DNA of 22,204 nucleotides from NCBI GenBank assembly GCA_023429995.1, contig JAEZCE010000063.1, positions 1-22,204 on the forward strand, read 5' to 3'. Position numbers and translations under genes: made by a program. Each line of letters opens with the position of its first letter. Positions within the stretch are counted from its first letter, which is position 1. Below are positions 1-7,941 of the stretch, piece after piece. The notes beneath the pieces are model-generated. The model was not told the DNA's origin, ran no database searches, and saw only the letters and a list, made by a program, of their open reading frames with translations. Source of the DNA: Bacillota bacterium (lineage in GTDB: Bacteria > Bacillota > UBA4882 > UBA8346).

Positions 1-512
1 ATACAACCTACAAAAGAAACGGATGCCTGGATCAGTTGTTTTATAATGCCGATGGTACAATGCAACTGGTTACTTGCACTAAAAACGGTCTACCTTTGTT
101 ACCCTCCCCGACTCCAACGCCAACACCAACGACAACACCGACTCCGACGCCAACCGTAACGGTTTCACCTACCCCTACCCCCACATCTACTCCAACGGGT
201 TGCTCAATCAGTTATAGCCAAAGTGATTGGGGCAGTGGCGCTACAGTAAGTATTACCATTAATAATAATGGTTCGGCGGCGATTAATGGCTGGACGTTAG
301 CCTGGAACTTTAGCGGTAATCAAACCATCACCAACATGTGGAATGGCACCTACACGCAAAGTGGCACCGCAGTAACTGTAAAAAATCTTTCTTATAATAA
401 CATTATTCCGGCTAAGGGATCCGTTTCCCTTGGATTTAATCTCAATTATAGCGGTACTAATGCTAAACCAACCGCTTTTACCCTAAATGGGATAGCTTGT
501 CAAATCCAATAA
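1..512 (+). CDS. C-terminal part of secreted GH43 glycosidase with CBM2 (5' end outside window)
   Basis: The frame is open from base 3, so the gene starts upstream; 169 residues are visible. Residues about 1-30 (YKRNGCLDQLFYNADGT) match the last strands of GH43 arabinofuranosidase/xylosidase domains and closely resemble the corresponding stretch of the GH43 gene at 7942 (YQRSLCLDRLYYNSDGT). A Thr/Pro linker of about 35 residues follows, then a CBM2 domain of about 100 residues. That domain is bracketed by two cysteines (GCSISY and IACQIQ) and has the family's conserved tryptophans (SDWGSG, NGWTLAW). CBM2 binds crystalline cellulose or xylan. The likely role is an extracellular debranching enzyme of arabinoxylan held at the plant cell wall. 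The activity cannot be judged because the catalytic residues are outside the window. A TTG at 36 is an internal codon, not a start. The next gene follows after 64 bp. Confidence 0.85.
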   Translation, partial: TTYKRNGCLDQLFYNADGTMQLVTCTKNGLPLLPSPTPTPTPTTTPTPTPTVTVSPTPTPTSTPTGCSISYSQSDWGSGATVSITINNNGSAAINGWTLAWNFSGNQTITNMWNGTYTQSGTAVTVKNLSYNNIIPAKGSVSLGFNLNYSGTNAKPTAFTLNGIACQIQ

Positions 513-576
513 TAGAGATATAAAGCAGTTGGCGACTATGGGTGTACAGGTCGTCAGTGGCGAGGAGGTAAGTTAA

Positions 577-3500
577 ATGATATTGAATAAAAGTGAAGAA
601 TTCACCCCTAAAAATCAGCATTTATTGTTCAGGGTTCTAATTTTTGTTTTCTTTGCATTGATCTTGATTCGACCGGGTATCTTTACACCGGTTACCCAAG
701 CGGCGGCAACGGACACCGTGACGGTCGACTTTTCAAATGGGCAACGGACGGTGGATAGCAGCACCTTCGGTTACATTCTTACACCAAACTATGATATACC
801 CGACAGCAGGATGAAAATGCTTGGGCCCCTCCTCAATCGCGAGACTATCCCGGTTCAGACCTTTCAGGCAATCGGCGATCTGGACGGCGCAAATTTTAAT
901 AACGAAGGCAGCCAACTTCAGAGGTGCCTGGAAGCGTATCAACGGGCAAAAGATAACGGTTTGAAATGGTATTTCCTGCTGGGACTTAATCCATCCTGGA
1001 CTGCGCCCAATAACTCTCCCAGTGGAGGAGCCCCGACCAGTCAAGCCTGGTTTAAGCAGTATGTAAAGGACGTCCTCCAATATTTCAAAGACAATGGCGC
1101 AAAGCCTGACTTTGCAGACCTTACCAATGAATATTGGACAGGTTTGCAGCCGACATTCCAAGGCAACTTGGATGCGTTACGGGAAGTATATCCCGATTAC
1201 ATACCCGCAGTTGGTCCCGGAGGGGTAGGGTATTCAGGAATACCGGATTTCTATATCCCTTTTTGCAGCGCCAACCAGTTGGACCTGGAAGGACCTGCCT
1301 GGCATGAATTTTGGCAAGGTAGTACCTATGCCTCCCTTACCCAGTGTAATAACTGGAGAGCACCGGTAGTCAGCCTTCAAAACCAATATCCTGAAACCAA
1401 CGGCAAGTATGTCATCTGGGAAGAAAACAATTCTTGGTCCACGGCGCAGGCTGATTGGACACGAAGCATGGCCAATGTAATCAGGTCAGGGATAACCCAA
1501 AATATTAAGGGCTGTATTCAGTCCGGCAATTGGAACGGTATGAGCGATATACTGTCAACAACCGGTAGACTCAGCCAACAAAATGGAGCCGTAAGGACTC
1601 CCATTTGGTGGGTATACTATATGTTCTCCCAATTGTCCGGACAATACGTAGGTGTGACAACAAGTACGGGCGACGATTTTACGGCTTGTGCCTGCAAGGA
1701 CAGGGATGAATGCAAGGTCATCATTGCCAAGAGCGCAACTGCCGGAACCATCAACGTAAATCTGAATAACCAACCTTTCAGCGGCCAGAGCGTAAGAATT
1801 GACTTGTACAAGATTACTTCAACCGAAAATGACGGTTTGGCGTTTCAATCCAGTATCACCCCTGAGTCAACTACCGATATCAGCTTTTCCATAAACAATG
1901 TGGCAGCCAACGACTCATGGATGGTGGTACTGAAGAAAACAGCCTCGGCGCCGAACTTCTTCCATCCAATGACTCCCGATGACGGCGAAGTTGCTTTAGC
2001 CACTCCCACACTCACCTGGTCGGCGGCTCAAGGGGCTACAAGCTATACAGTCAAGGTATCGACCCATAAGGATTTATCCAGTCCGGTAATCAATGAGAGC
2101 GGCATTACCGGAACAAGCTACACTGTTGGAACAGCTCTGACTAACGGTCAAAAATATTACTGGCAGGTAACGGCGGTGAATTCCAGCGGCAGCAGGACGG
2201 TTTCCAATCATGGGGTTTACTCATTTTTGGTCGGCCCAAATACCGGCGTGCCCGGACAATTTGGACCTTATCTGCCGTCCGCCAATGCGCCCAATGAATC
2301 GGTTACTCCGAGATTCCTGTGGTCAAGGGCTTACAACGCCGCCTCATACCGGTTGATCGTTTCCACCAACAGCGATCTTTCATCCCCGGTAATCAACCAG
2401 TCAGGGATTACAACCATTACCGGTACAAACGAATTTGGTTCGAATACGGCATCAACATATACTCCCTCTACCGCGTTGGCATATAATACCACTTATTACT
2501 GGAGGGTGTATGCCGCGAATTCGAACGGTGAAAGACCGATGAACGGGCCGATCCAGTATTTCTCGACAAAGGCTTCAGGAAATTCACCGACAAGCTTTAA
2601 CCTCTCGGCTCCGGCAAACAATGCGACGGCAGTTTCCGACCGGGCGGTGCTTTCATGGACGCCTTCAAAAAATGCGTTCTTTTACAAGCTTGAAGTATCT
2701 GTAAATTCAGATTTCTCCAACCCTGTCATTCTGAGGGATAGAATGATCTATTACAGATATACCGTTGAACCGAATCTTTTGAATTCGAATACCCGATATT
2801 ATTGGAGAGTCACGGCCTATACCAAGGATCTCAGATACTCCACGGCATCCTCAAGCGGCATATGGTCATTTACAACCGAGAACAAACCATGCCCGCCATT
2901 GCTCTATGCCCACCAACCCGGTAACGGCCAAGTGAAGCTGTGGTTCAGGCTCTCCAATGGGACAACCTCTTATAATATCAAATACGGAACAACTTCCGGC
3001 AGTTATACCAATACCATTACCGGCGTTACCGGAAGCCCTTATACCGTGACCGGCCTTGCCAATGGAACAACCTATTATTTTGCCGTAACGGCGGTTAATG
3101 CCAACGGCGAAAGCTCTATATGGAATGAAAGGCCGGAAATACCGGTTGAAAATGGTTCAACTCCAACTCCTACTCCCACTCCAGGTTCGTATGTCCGATT
3201 GCGTAATGTTGCTACAAGTTTATCCATTGATGGCATGGGAGCGACTGCCAATGGCTCCAATGCGTGCCAATGGGGTAACAGCGGCAGTACCAATCAGCAA
3301 TGGACCATCATCGACTCGGGAGGTTATCGGATAATTCAAAACCGGGCCACCGGATTGTATCTGGACGGCATGGGCCGAACCGCCAACGGATCGGTTTGCG
3401 GCCAATGGGGCTACAGTGGCAGCGCCAATCAGCAATGGACTCAAGAAACTGCGGGAAGTTATGCTCGGTTTAAAAATCGCGCTACTGGACTATATCTAGA

Positions 3501-3585
3501 CGGTATGGGATCGACCGGCAACGGCTCCAATTTATGCCAATGGAGCAACAGCGGCAGTACCAATCAGCAATGGGAGATACAGTAA
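577..3585 (+). CDS. Secreted multidomain clan GH-A-like glycoside hydrolase with Fn3-like repeats and ricin-type trefoil
   Basis: A 1002-residue protein whose ATG follows a GAGGAGGT ribosome binding site. A long signal peptide runs from residue 1 to about 42 (hydrophobic core 18-36). Residues about 47-455 look like a TIM-barrel hydrolase plus a beta-sandwich tail, resembling GH39 and related clan GH-A families. DLTNEYW (Glu185) fits an acid/base after strand 4, and VIWEENNSW (Glu282 or Glu283) fits a nucleophile at strand 7. Four Fn3-like domains lie at about 460-555, 560-665, 675-770 and 772-860, followed by a TPTPTP linker. The C-terminal trefoil (871-1002) has three repeats of about 43 residues, each ending in NQQW, as in CBM13/RicinB lectins. 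The substrate is unknown; the neighbours suggest a xylan backbone or side chain. Family assignment is tentative, but the hydrolase fold and modular layout are well supported. The trefoil DNA is nearly identical to that of the next gene. Confidence 0.75.
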   Translation: MILNKSEEFTPKNQHLLFRVLIFVFFALILIRPGIFTPVTQAAATDTVTVDFSNGQRTVDSSTFGYILTPNYDIPDSRMKMLGPLLNRETIPVQTFQAIGDLDGANFNNEGSQLQRCLEAYQRAKDNGLKWYFLLGLNPSWTAPNNSPSGGAPTSQAWFKQYVKDVLQYFKDNGAKPDFADLTNEYWTGLQPTFQGNLDALREVYPDYIPAVGPGGVGYSGIPDFYIPFCSANQLDLEGPAWHEFWQGSTYASLTQCNNWRAPVVSLQNQYPETNGKYVIWEENNSWSTAQADWTRSMANVIRSGITQNIKGCIQSGNWNGMSDILSTTGRLSQQNGAVRTPIWWVYYMFSQLSGQYVGVTTSTGDDFTACACKDRDECKVIIAKSATAGTINVNLNNQPFSGQSVRIDLYKITSTENDGLAFQSSITPESTTDISFSINNVAANDSWMVVLKKTASAPNFFHPMTPDDGEVALATPTLTWSAAQGATSYTVKVSTHKDLSSPVINESGITGTSYTVGTALTNGQKYYWQVTAVNSSGSRTVSNHGVYSFLVGPNTGVPGQFGPYLPSANAPNESVTPRFLWSRAYNAASYRLIVSTNSDLSSPVINQSGITTITGTNEFGSNTASTYTPSTALAYNTTYYWRVYAANSNGERPMNGPIQYFSTKASGNSPTSFNLSAPANNATAVSDRAVLSWTPSKNAFFYKLEVSVNSDFSNPVILRDRMIYYRYTVEPNLLNSNTRYYWRVTAYTKDLRYSTASSSGIWSFTTENKPCPPLLYAHQPGNGQVKLWFRLSNGTTSYNIKYGTTSGSYTNTITGVTGSPYTVTGLANGTTYYFAVTAVNANGESSIWNERPEIPVENGSTPTPTPTPGSYVRLRNVATSLSIDGMGATANGSNACQWGNSGSTNQQWTIIDSGGYRIIQNRATGLYLDGMGRTANGSVCGQWGYSGSANQQWTQETAGSYARFKNRATGLYLDGMGSTGNGSNLCQWSNSGSTNQQWEIQ

Positions 3586-5002
3586 GCTGGAAATAGAAAC
3601 CAATAAATTGGAGGTTTGAGCAATGAGAAAAAAATTTTTAGCCATGTTTTCATTGATGTTGATGATGGTTTTTGCTATCACATTATGTTTTGCGGATAAC
3701 CCAATTGTCCAAACCATTTATACCGCCGATCCCGCTCCGATGGTTTACAACGGGACTTGTTACGTATATACCGGACATGACGCGGACACATTGGTAAATA
3801 ATTTCTTCACCATGAATGACTGGAGATGTTATGCCTCAACAGACATGGTAAACTGGACCGATCTTGGCTCGCCATTGTCTTATGCCGCATTCAGTTGGGC
3901 AAAAGGCGATTGCTGGGCCGGCCAATGTATCTACCGGAACGGCAAGTTTTACTACTATGTTCCGCTGACCCAAAAAACCGGCGGGATGGCAATCGGAGTC
4001 GGGGTATCGACCAACCCTGCCGGTCCGTTTGCCGACGCTCTCGGGCATCCGTTAGTATATACCGGCACCGGTGATATTGACCCGACAGTATTTATCGACG
4101 ATGGCGGACAGGCCTACCTGTATTGGGGAAACCCCAACCTTTGGTATGTGAAGTTAAATCAGGATATGATTTCATATTCGGGGAGCCCTGTCCAGATACC
4201 TTTGACTACGGCGAGTTTTGGAGTACGTTCCAATAGCGACAGGCCGACTCAATACGAGGAAGGCCCGTGGTTTTATAAACGCAGTGGATTATACTACATG
4301 GTATTCGCAGCCGGCCCCATATCCGAACATATCTCTTATTCAACAAGCACCGGTCCTACCGGTCCCTGGACCTTCCGGGGCGTAATCATGCCGACGCAGG
4401 GCGGCAGTTTTACAAATCATCCGGGAGTGATCGATTATAACGGAAATTCTTACTTCTTTTATCATAATGGCGCTCTACCCGGTGGCGGAGGTTATCACCG
4501 TTCGGTATGCGTAGAGAAATTTACATATAATGCTGATGGTACAATTCCGACGATTAATATGACCACATCGGGCCCGTCTCAGATCGGCAATTTAAATCCG
4601 TATGTTCAAACCGAAGCGGAAACAATTTGCTGGGAATCCGGCGTTGAAACTGAAAGTTGCAGTGAAGGCGGAATGGATGTAGGCTACATTGAAAACGGGG
4701 ATTATATCAAGGTAAAAGGCGTTAATTTCGATTCCGGCGCGACATCTTTTGATGCGCGAGTAGCCTCGGCAAATAGTGGAGGGAACATTGAAATCCGCCT
4801 TGACAGCTTAACCGGAACATTGGTGGGAACCTGCGCTGTTCAAGGTAGCGGCGGCTGGCAAAATTGGGTGACCCAATCCTGTTCAGTCAGCAATGTAACG
4901 GGGATCCATGATTTGTATTTTAAATTCACAGGCGGCAGCGGTTATCTGTTCAATTTTAACTGGTGGAAGTTCAATTCCGGCACTTCTACTCCGACTCCAA
5001 CT
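3181..5002 (+). repeat. Tandem duplication, first copy (1822-bp unit: trefoil + intergenic + GH43-CBM6)
   Basis: The trefoil module at 3181-3585, the 37-bp intergenic spacer and the start of the GH43 gene recur at a constant offset of 1822 bp (5003-5407, then 5408-5444 and onward), with only scattered substitutions. One tandem duplication of 3181-5002 explains this. Its left border lies in the Thr-Pro linker DNA of the 577 gene, and its right border lies in the linker DNA after CBM6 of the 3623 gene. The two junctions share an ACTCC-rich sequence leading into CCAGGTTCG, which would permit unequal crossing over. Confidence 0.8.
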
Positions 5003-5407
5003 CCAGGTTCGTATGTCCGATTGCTTAATGTTGCTACAAGTTTATCCATTGATGGCATGGGCTCGACTGCCAATGGCTCCAATGCGTGCCAATGGGGTAA
5101 CAGCGGCAATACCAATCAGCAATGGACCATCATCGACTCGGGAGGTTATCGGATAATCCAAAACCGGGCCACCGGATTGTATCTTGACGGCATGGGCCGA
5201 ACCGCCAACGGATCGATTTGCGGCCAATGGGGCTACAGTGGCAGCGCCAATCAGCAATGGACTCAAGAAACTGCGGGAAGTTATGTCCGGTTTAAAAATC
5301 GCGCTACTGGACTATATCTAGACGGTATGGGCTCGACCGGCAATGGCTCCGATCTGTGCCAATGGAGCAACAGCGGCAGTACCAATCAGCAATGGGAGAT
5401 ACAGTAA
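3623..5407 (+). CDS. Secreted GH43 arabinofuranosidase/xylosidase with CBM6 and ricin-type trefoil
   Basis: A 594-residue protein. The ATG lies 7 bases after GGAGGT. A signal peptide spans 1-24 (LCFA|DN). The GH43 five-bladed propeller covers about 25-325 and shows the three expected acids: Asp36 in TADPAP (general base), Asp153 in GDIDPT (pKa modulator) and Glu213 in YEEGPWF (general acid). CBM6 covers about 334-455 (EAET at its start, GYIENGDYIKVKG, and a GGW/FTGG ending). A short TPTPTP linker leads to a three-repeat beta-trefoil (463-594). Family knowledge gives hydrolysis of alpha-L-arabinofuranosyl or beta-xylosyl ends on arabinoxylan outside the cell; which of the two cannot be read from sequence. 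The trefoil appears to have been gained through the 1822-bp duplication, so the protein is a recent domain fusion. It probably lies in one transcription unit with the 577 gene, since only 37 bp separate them. Confidence 0.88.
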   Translation: MRKKFLAMFSLMLMMVFAITLCFADNPIVQTIYTADPAPMVYNGTCYVYTGHDADTLVNNFFTMNDWRCYASTDMVNWTDLGSPLSYAAFSWAKGDCWAGQCIYRNGKFYYYVPLTQKTGGMAIGVGVSTNPAGPFADALGHPLVYTGTGDIDPTVFIDDGGQAYLYWGNPNLWYVKLNQDMISYSGSPVQIPLTTASFGVRSNSDRPTQYEEGPWFYKRSGLYYMVFAAGPISEHISYSTSTGPTGPWTFRGVIMPTQGGSFTNHPGVIDYNGNSYFFYHNGALPGGGGYHRSVCVEKFTYNADGTIPTINMTTSGPSQIGNLNPYVQTEAETICWESGVETESCSEGGMDVGYIENGDYIKVKGVNFDSGATSFDARVASANSGGNIEIRLDSLTGTLVGTCAVQGSGGWQNWVTQSCSVSNVTGIHDLYFKFTGGSGYLFNFNWWKFNSGTSTPTPTPGSYVRLLNVATSLSIDGMGSTANGSNACQWGNSGNTNQQWTIIDSGGYRIIQNRATGLYLDGMGRTANGSICGQWGYSGSANQQWTQETAGSYVRFKNRATGLYLDGMGSTGNGSDLCQWSNSGSTNQQWEIQ

Positions 5408-5885
5408 GCTGGAAATGGAAATCAATAAATTGGAGGTTTGAGCAAAGAGAAGAAAAATTTTTAGCCATGTTTTCATTGATATGCTATCGCATTATGTTTT
5501 GCAGATAACCCAATTGTCCAAACCATTTATACCGCCGATCCCGCTCCGATGGTTTATAACGGGACTTGTTACGTATATACCGGACATGATACGGACACAT
5601 TGGTAAATAATTTCTTCACCATGAATGACTGGAGATGTTATGCCTCAACAGACATGGTAAACTGGACCGATTTTGGCTCGCCATTGTCTGCCGCATTCAG
5701 TTGGGCTAAAGGCGATTGCTGGGCCGGCCAATGTATCTACCGGAACGGCAAGTTTTACTACTATGTTCCGCTGACCCAAAAAACCGGCGGGATAGCAATC
5801 GGAGTCGGCGCTTTAACCCTTATGTTCAAACCGAAGCGGAAACAATCTGTTGGGAATCCGGCGTTGAAATTGGTAGGCTTGCTGT
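5003..5885 (+). repeat. Tandem duplication, second copy (trefoil + decayed GH43)
   Basis: This is the second copy of the 1822-bp unit. Its trefoil part (5003-5407) has become the C-terminal domain of the upstream GH43 protein. Its GH43 part (from 5445) has lost the start codon and large internal segments. The copy ends near 5885, well short of full length, because of at least two deletions of about 580 and about 23 bp plus a 14-bp deletion near the start. Confidence 0.75.
5445..5885 (+). pseudogene. Decayed tandem copy of the GH43 gene
   Basis: Alignment by eye to the gene at 3623 shows the same ribosome binding site, but the ATG has become AAG (5445-5447). There is one extra base in the following A-run and a 14-bp deletion in the signal-peptide region, so both start and frame are lost. 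The propeller start remains readable (MVYNGTCYVYTGHD at 5549, WAKGDCWAGQCIY). At about 5808 the sequence jumps to the region just before CBM6 (TATGTTCAAACCGAAGCGG), which deletes about 580 bp at a shared TCGG. A second small deletion follows GGCGTTGAAA. The ORF beginning at 5549 is a relic without its own ribosome binding site and lacks two of the three catalytic acids. Confidence 0.9.
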
Positions 5886-5911
5886 TTAATAACTTAATAG
5901 GTAAATGAGGA

Positions 5912-6019
5912 AATTGCATAACTCGAAAAATTTTTGATTAAGTACTATATATTGTATTGACAAGCACATAGTTATACGATATATCGTGCCTCGATTTTTA
6001 AAAATTGACTTATGCAATT
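5912..6019. repeat. 108-bp element with imperfect long inverted repeats
   Basis: The left arm begins AATTGCATAA and continues into an A/T-rich CTCGAAAAATTTTTGA. The right arm, read on the other strand, begins AATTGCATAA and continues GTCAATTTTTAAAAATCGA. The first ten bases are identical and the rest is partly matched. The centre holds the palindrome ACGATATATCGT. It lies between the GH43 pseudogene and the feruloyl esterase. It could be a MITE-like remnant or a structured promoter/terminator region. No target-site duplication can be assigned with certainty. Confidence 0.55.
5957..5985 (+). promoter_or_regulatory. Candidate sigma-70-type promoter for the feruloyl esterase gene
   Basis: A perfect TTGACA (5957-5962) is followed after 17 bp by TATATC (5980-5985), about 70 bp ahead of the esterase start. 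It lies inside the inverted-repeat element. The -10 box is not ideal, so this is a moderate prediction. Confidence 0.4.
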
Positions 6020-6056
6020 GACTCAAATGACAGAATAAATGAAAGGGGAAATAAAA

Positions 6057-7736
6057 ATGGGACTCAAAACTTTAATGAAAATCTTTTTTATTTTCGCGAT
6101 ACTTTTCGCAATACCAGTAAGTCTGTTTGCGGAAACATTCCCAACTACGCCGCAGACAGGATATGACCAAGTCCAGAGCAATATTTCGCACGGTCAGGTC
6201 AGCTATATTTATTATCAGTCTGCGGCGACAAACAGTCAGCGGAGGGCGAGAATTTACCTTCCGCCGGGATATTCAACAAGCAGTAAATACAGTGTCCTGT
6301 ATTTACTGCACGGCATCGGCGGAAATGAAGACGAGTGGTATAACAACGGCGCACCCAATGTCATCCTCGATAATCTCCTTGCGGCGGGGAAAATCAAACC
6401 TTTTGTTATGGTATTGCCGAACGGTAATGCAACAGGAACAGGGGTATCGGATGGTTGGGAAAATTTCACCAATGATTTGCTGGGTAGCCTTATGCCCTAT
6501 ATTGAAAAAAACTATTCCGTTTATAACGACTCCAAGCATCGAGCGATTGCCGGCCTTTCGATGGGTGGTGGACAATCGTTGAATATCGGGTTGCCAAATG
6601 TGGACAAATTCCCTTATATCGGTGGCTTTTCTTCAGCGCCTAACACTAAAGATGTTAGTCAGTTGTTTACCAATACAAACATCAAGCAGTTGTTGAAACT
6701 TTTGTTTCTTTCCTGCGGAACCGCGGATAGTCTTATATCGAATAACAATAGGGTAAGGGATTATTGCAAAGCCAATAATATCCCCTACACGGAATGGCTT
6801 GTCCAGGGAGCAGGACACGACTGGACTGTTTGGAAACCAAGCCTGTGGAATTTTGTACAAATGGCGGGAGCGGCGGGATTTACGGATTATGGCCCGCAAT
6901 CTGCTTTTTTACGGATCGAAGCCGAAAGTTACAATACCCAGTCGGGCATTCAAGCCGAAAGTTGCGGTGAGGGGGGGCAGAATATCGGTTACCTTGAGAA
7001 CGGGGATTACGCTATTTACAATAATATTGATTTCGGCAACGGCGCCACAAGTTTTCAGGCTAGGGTAGCCAGTAACACCAACGGAGGAAATATTGAGATC
7101 AGGCTTGACAGCCTTGCCGGTCCTGTAATAGGGACTTGTGCGGTCACCGGAACCGGCGGTTGGCAGAATTGGGTCACTGCAACATGCAATGTCAGCGGGG
7201 CTAACGGAACCCATGACTTATATTTGAAATTTACCGGAGGAAACGGTTATTTATTCAATGTGAACTGGTTTCAATTTACCGGCGAAACTTCAAGCAATTT
7301 AGTGATTAATCCCGGAATGGAAAACGGAAATACCAACGGATGGGCTGTTAATGGGGCAGGTTCGGTTGCTGTTTCCACGGCTCAAAAACATAGCGGTACG
7401 TATAGTTTGTTTTCTACCGGCCGGACTGCCGCCTGGAACGGGCCATTGCAAAATTTAACTTCCGTAGTGCAAAACGGCAAAACTTATACTTGCTCCGGAT
7501 GGGTAAGACTGGATAATGCAGCAAGCGCTACAGTTATCATGACTATCAAAAAAACGGACGGCAGCGGGACATCTTATACCAATGTTGTAACCGCAACGGG
7601 AAACAATAGCGCCTGGGTTCAGTTGGCCGGTAGCTATCCATTGGATGTCACCGGAACTTTAACCGAACTCTCCATTTATTTCGAAGGACCGGCTAGCGGA
7701 GTCAATATGTATGTTGATGATGTTTGGGCGCAATAG
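6057..7736 (+). CDS. Secreted feruloyl esterase (CE1, XynZ-type) with CBM6 and CBM22-like modules
   Basis: The start at 6057 is chosen because AAAGGGGAAA lies just before it; an ATG at 6039 in the same frame has no such site. The product has 559 residues with a signal peptide of about 1-25 (SLFA|E). Residues about 28-275 form an esterase-D/CE1 alpha/beta hydrolase closely resembling the feruloyl esterase domain of Clostridium thermocellum XynZ (RIYLPPGY, YLLHGIGG, GKIKPF, NFTNDLL, HRAIAGLSMGGGQS). The likely triad is Ser168 in GLSMG, Asp224 in CGTADS and His254 in GAGHDW. CBM6 covers about 285-408 and a CBM22-like (CBM_4_9) module about 415-559, with the RTAAWNGP signature. The role is extracellular release of ferulate from arabinoxylan, opening it for the neighbouring GH43 enzymes. 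Both CBM modules have close copies in the next genes. Confidence 0.92.
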   Translation: MGLKTLMKIFFIFAILFAIPVSLFAETFPTTPQTGYDQVQSNISHGQVSYIYYQSAATNSQRRARIYLPPGYSTSSKYSVLYLLHGIGGNEDEWYNNGAPNVILDNLLAAGKIKPFVMVLPNGNATGTGVSDGWENFTNDLLGSLMPYIEKNYSVYNDSKHRAIAGLSMGGGQSLNIGLPNVDKFPYIGGFSSAPNTKDVSQLFTNTNIKQLLKLLFLSCGTADSLISNNNRVRDYCKANNIPYTEWLVQGAGHDWTVWKPSLWNFVQMAGAAGFTDYGPQSAFLRIEAESYNTQSGIQAESCGEGGQNIGYLENGDYAIYNNIDFGNGATSFQARVASNTNGGNIEIRLDSLAGPVIGTCAVTGTGGWQNWVTATCNVSGANGTHDLYLKFTGGNGYLFNVNWFQFTGETSSNLVINPGMENGNTNGWAVNGAGSVAVSTAQKHSGTYSLFSTGRTAAWNGPLQNLTSVVQNGKTYTCSGWVRLDNAASATVIMTIKKTDGSGTSYTNVVTATGNNSAWVQLAGSYPLDVTGTLTELSIYFEGPASGVNMYVDDVWAQ

Positions 7737-7747
7737 TTAAACTAAAA

Positions 7748-7865
7748 AGAGGCTGTTGCAAAAGGAATTAAAATCAAAGAGAAATACAATATATAGCATC
7801 AAATAATGAGCAAGTTTTATTTATTGTATTTCTCTATCGATAAATTTTATTTTACAACAGACCCT
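7748..7865. mobile_element. MITE-like element with about 45-bp imperfect terminal inverted repeats
   Basis: The left end (AGAGGCTGTTGCAAAA) and the right end on the opposite strand (AGGGTCTGTTGTAAAA) match closely. The match resumes inside with GAGAAATACAATA at equal depth in both arms, at about 7779 and 7844. The whole element is about 118 bp, A/T-rich, without an ORF, and can fold into one long hairpin. Ends of the type G(A/G)G(T/G)CTGTTG-AAAA are seen on several insertion sequences, which suggests a non-autonomous derivative of one; the parent family is not established. It lies between the esterase and GH43 genes and could act as a transcript hairpin. Confidence 0.7.
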
Positions 7866-7941
7866 GAAACCTATTTCAGAGGTTACTATGAATCGAATCA
7901 TGCTATTTTTAGCTATTATTTTTAAATTGGAGGCTTAGGCA

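Noticed and set aside
100..206. Short tandem repeats suggesting CRISPR or microsatellite
   Set aside because: They encode the Thr-Pro linker in frame and have no spacer structure.
3075..3444. Several ORFs on both strands overlapping the trefoil modules (also at 4908-5266)
   Set aside because: They are frame shadows created by the repeated GC-rich QxW-type coding sequence, have no ribosome binding sites, and recur only because the module is duplicated.
3181..5407. Paired near-identical repeats resembling the template/variable repeats of a diversity-generating retroelement
   Set aside because: No reverse transcriptase is present, and differences are scattered and not adenine-specific; a tandem duplication explains them.
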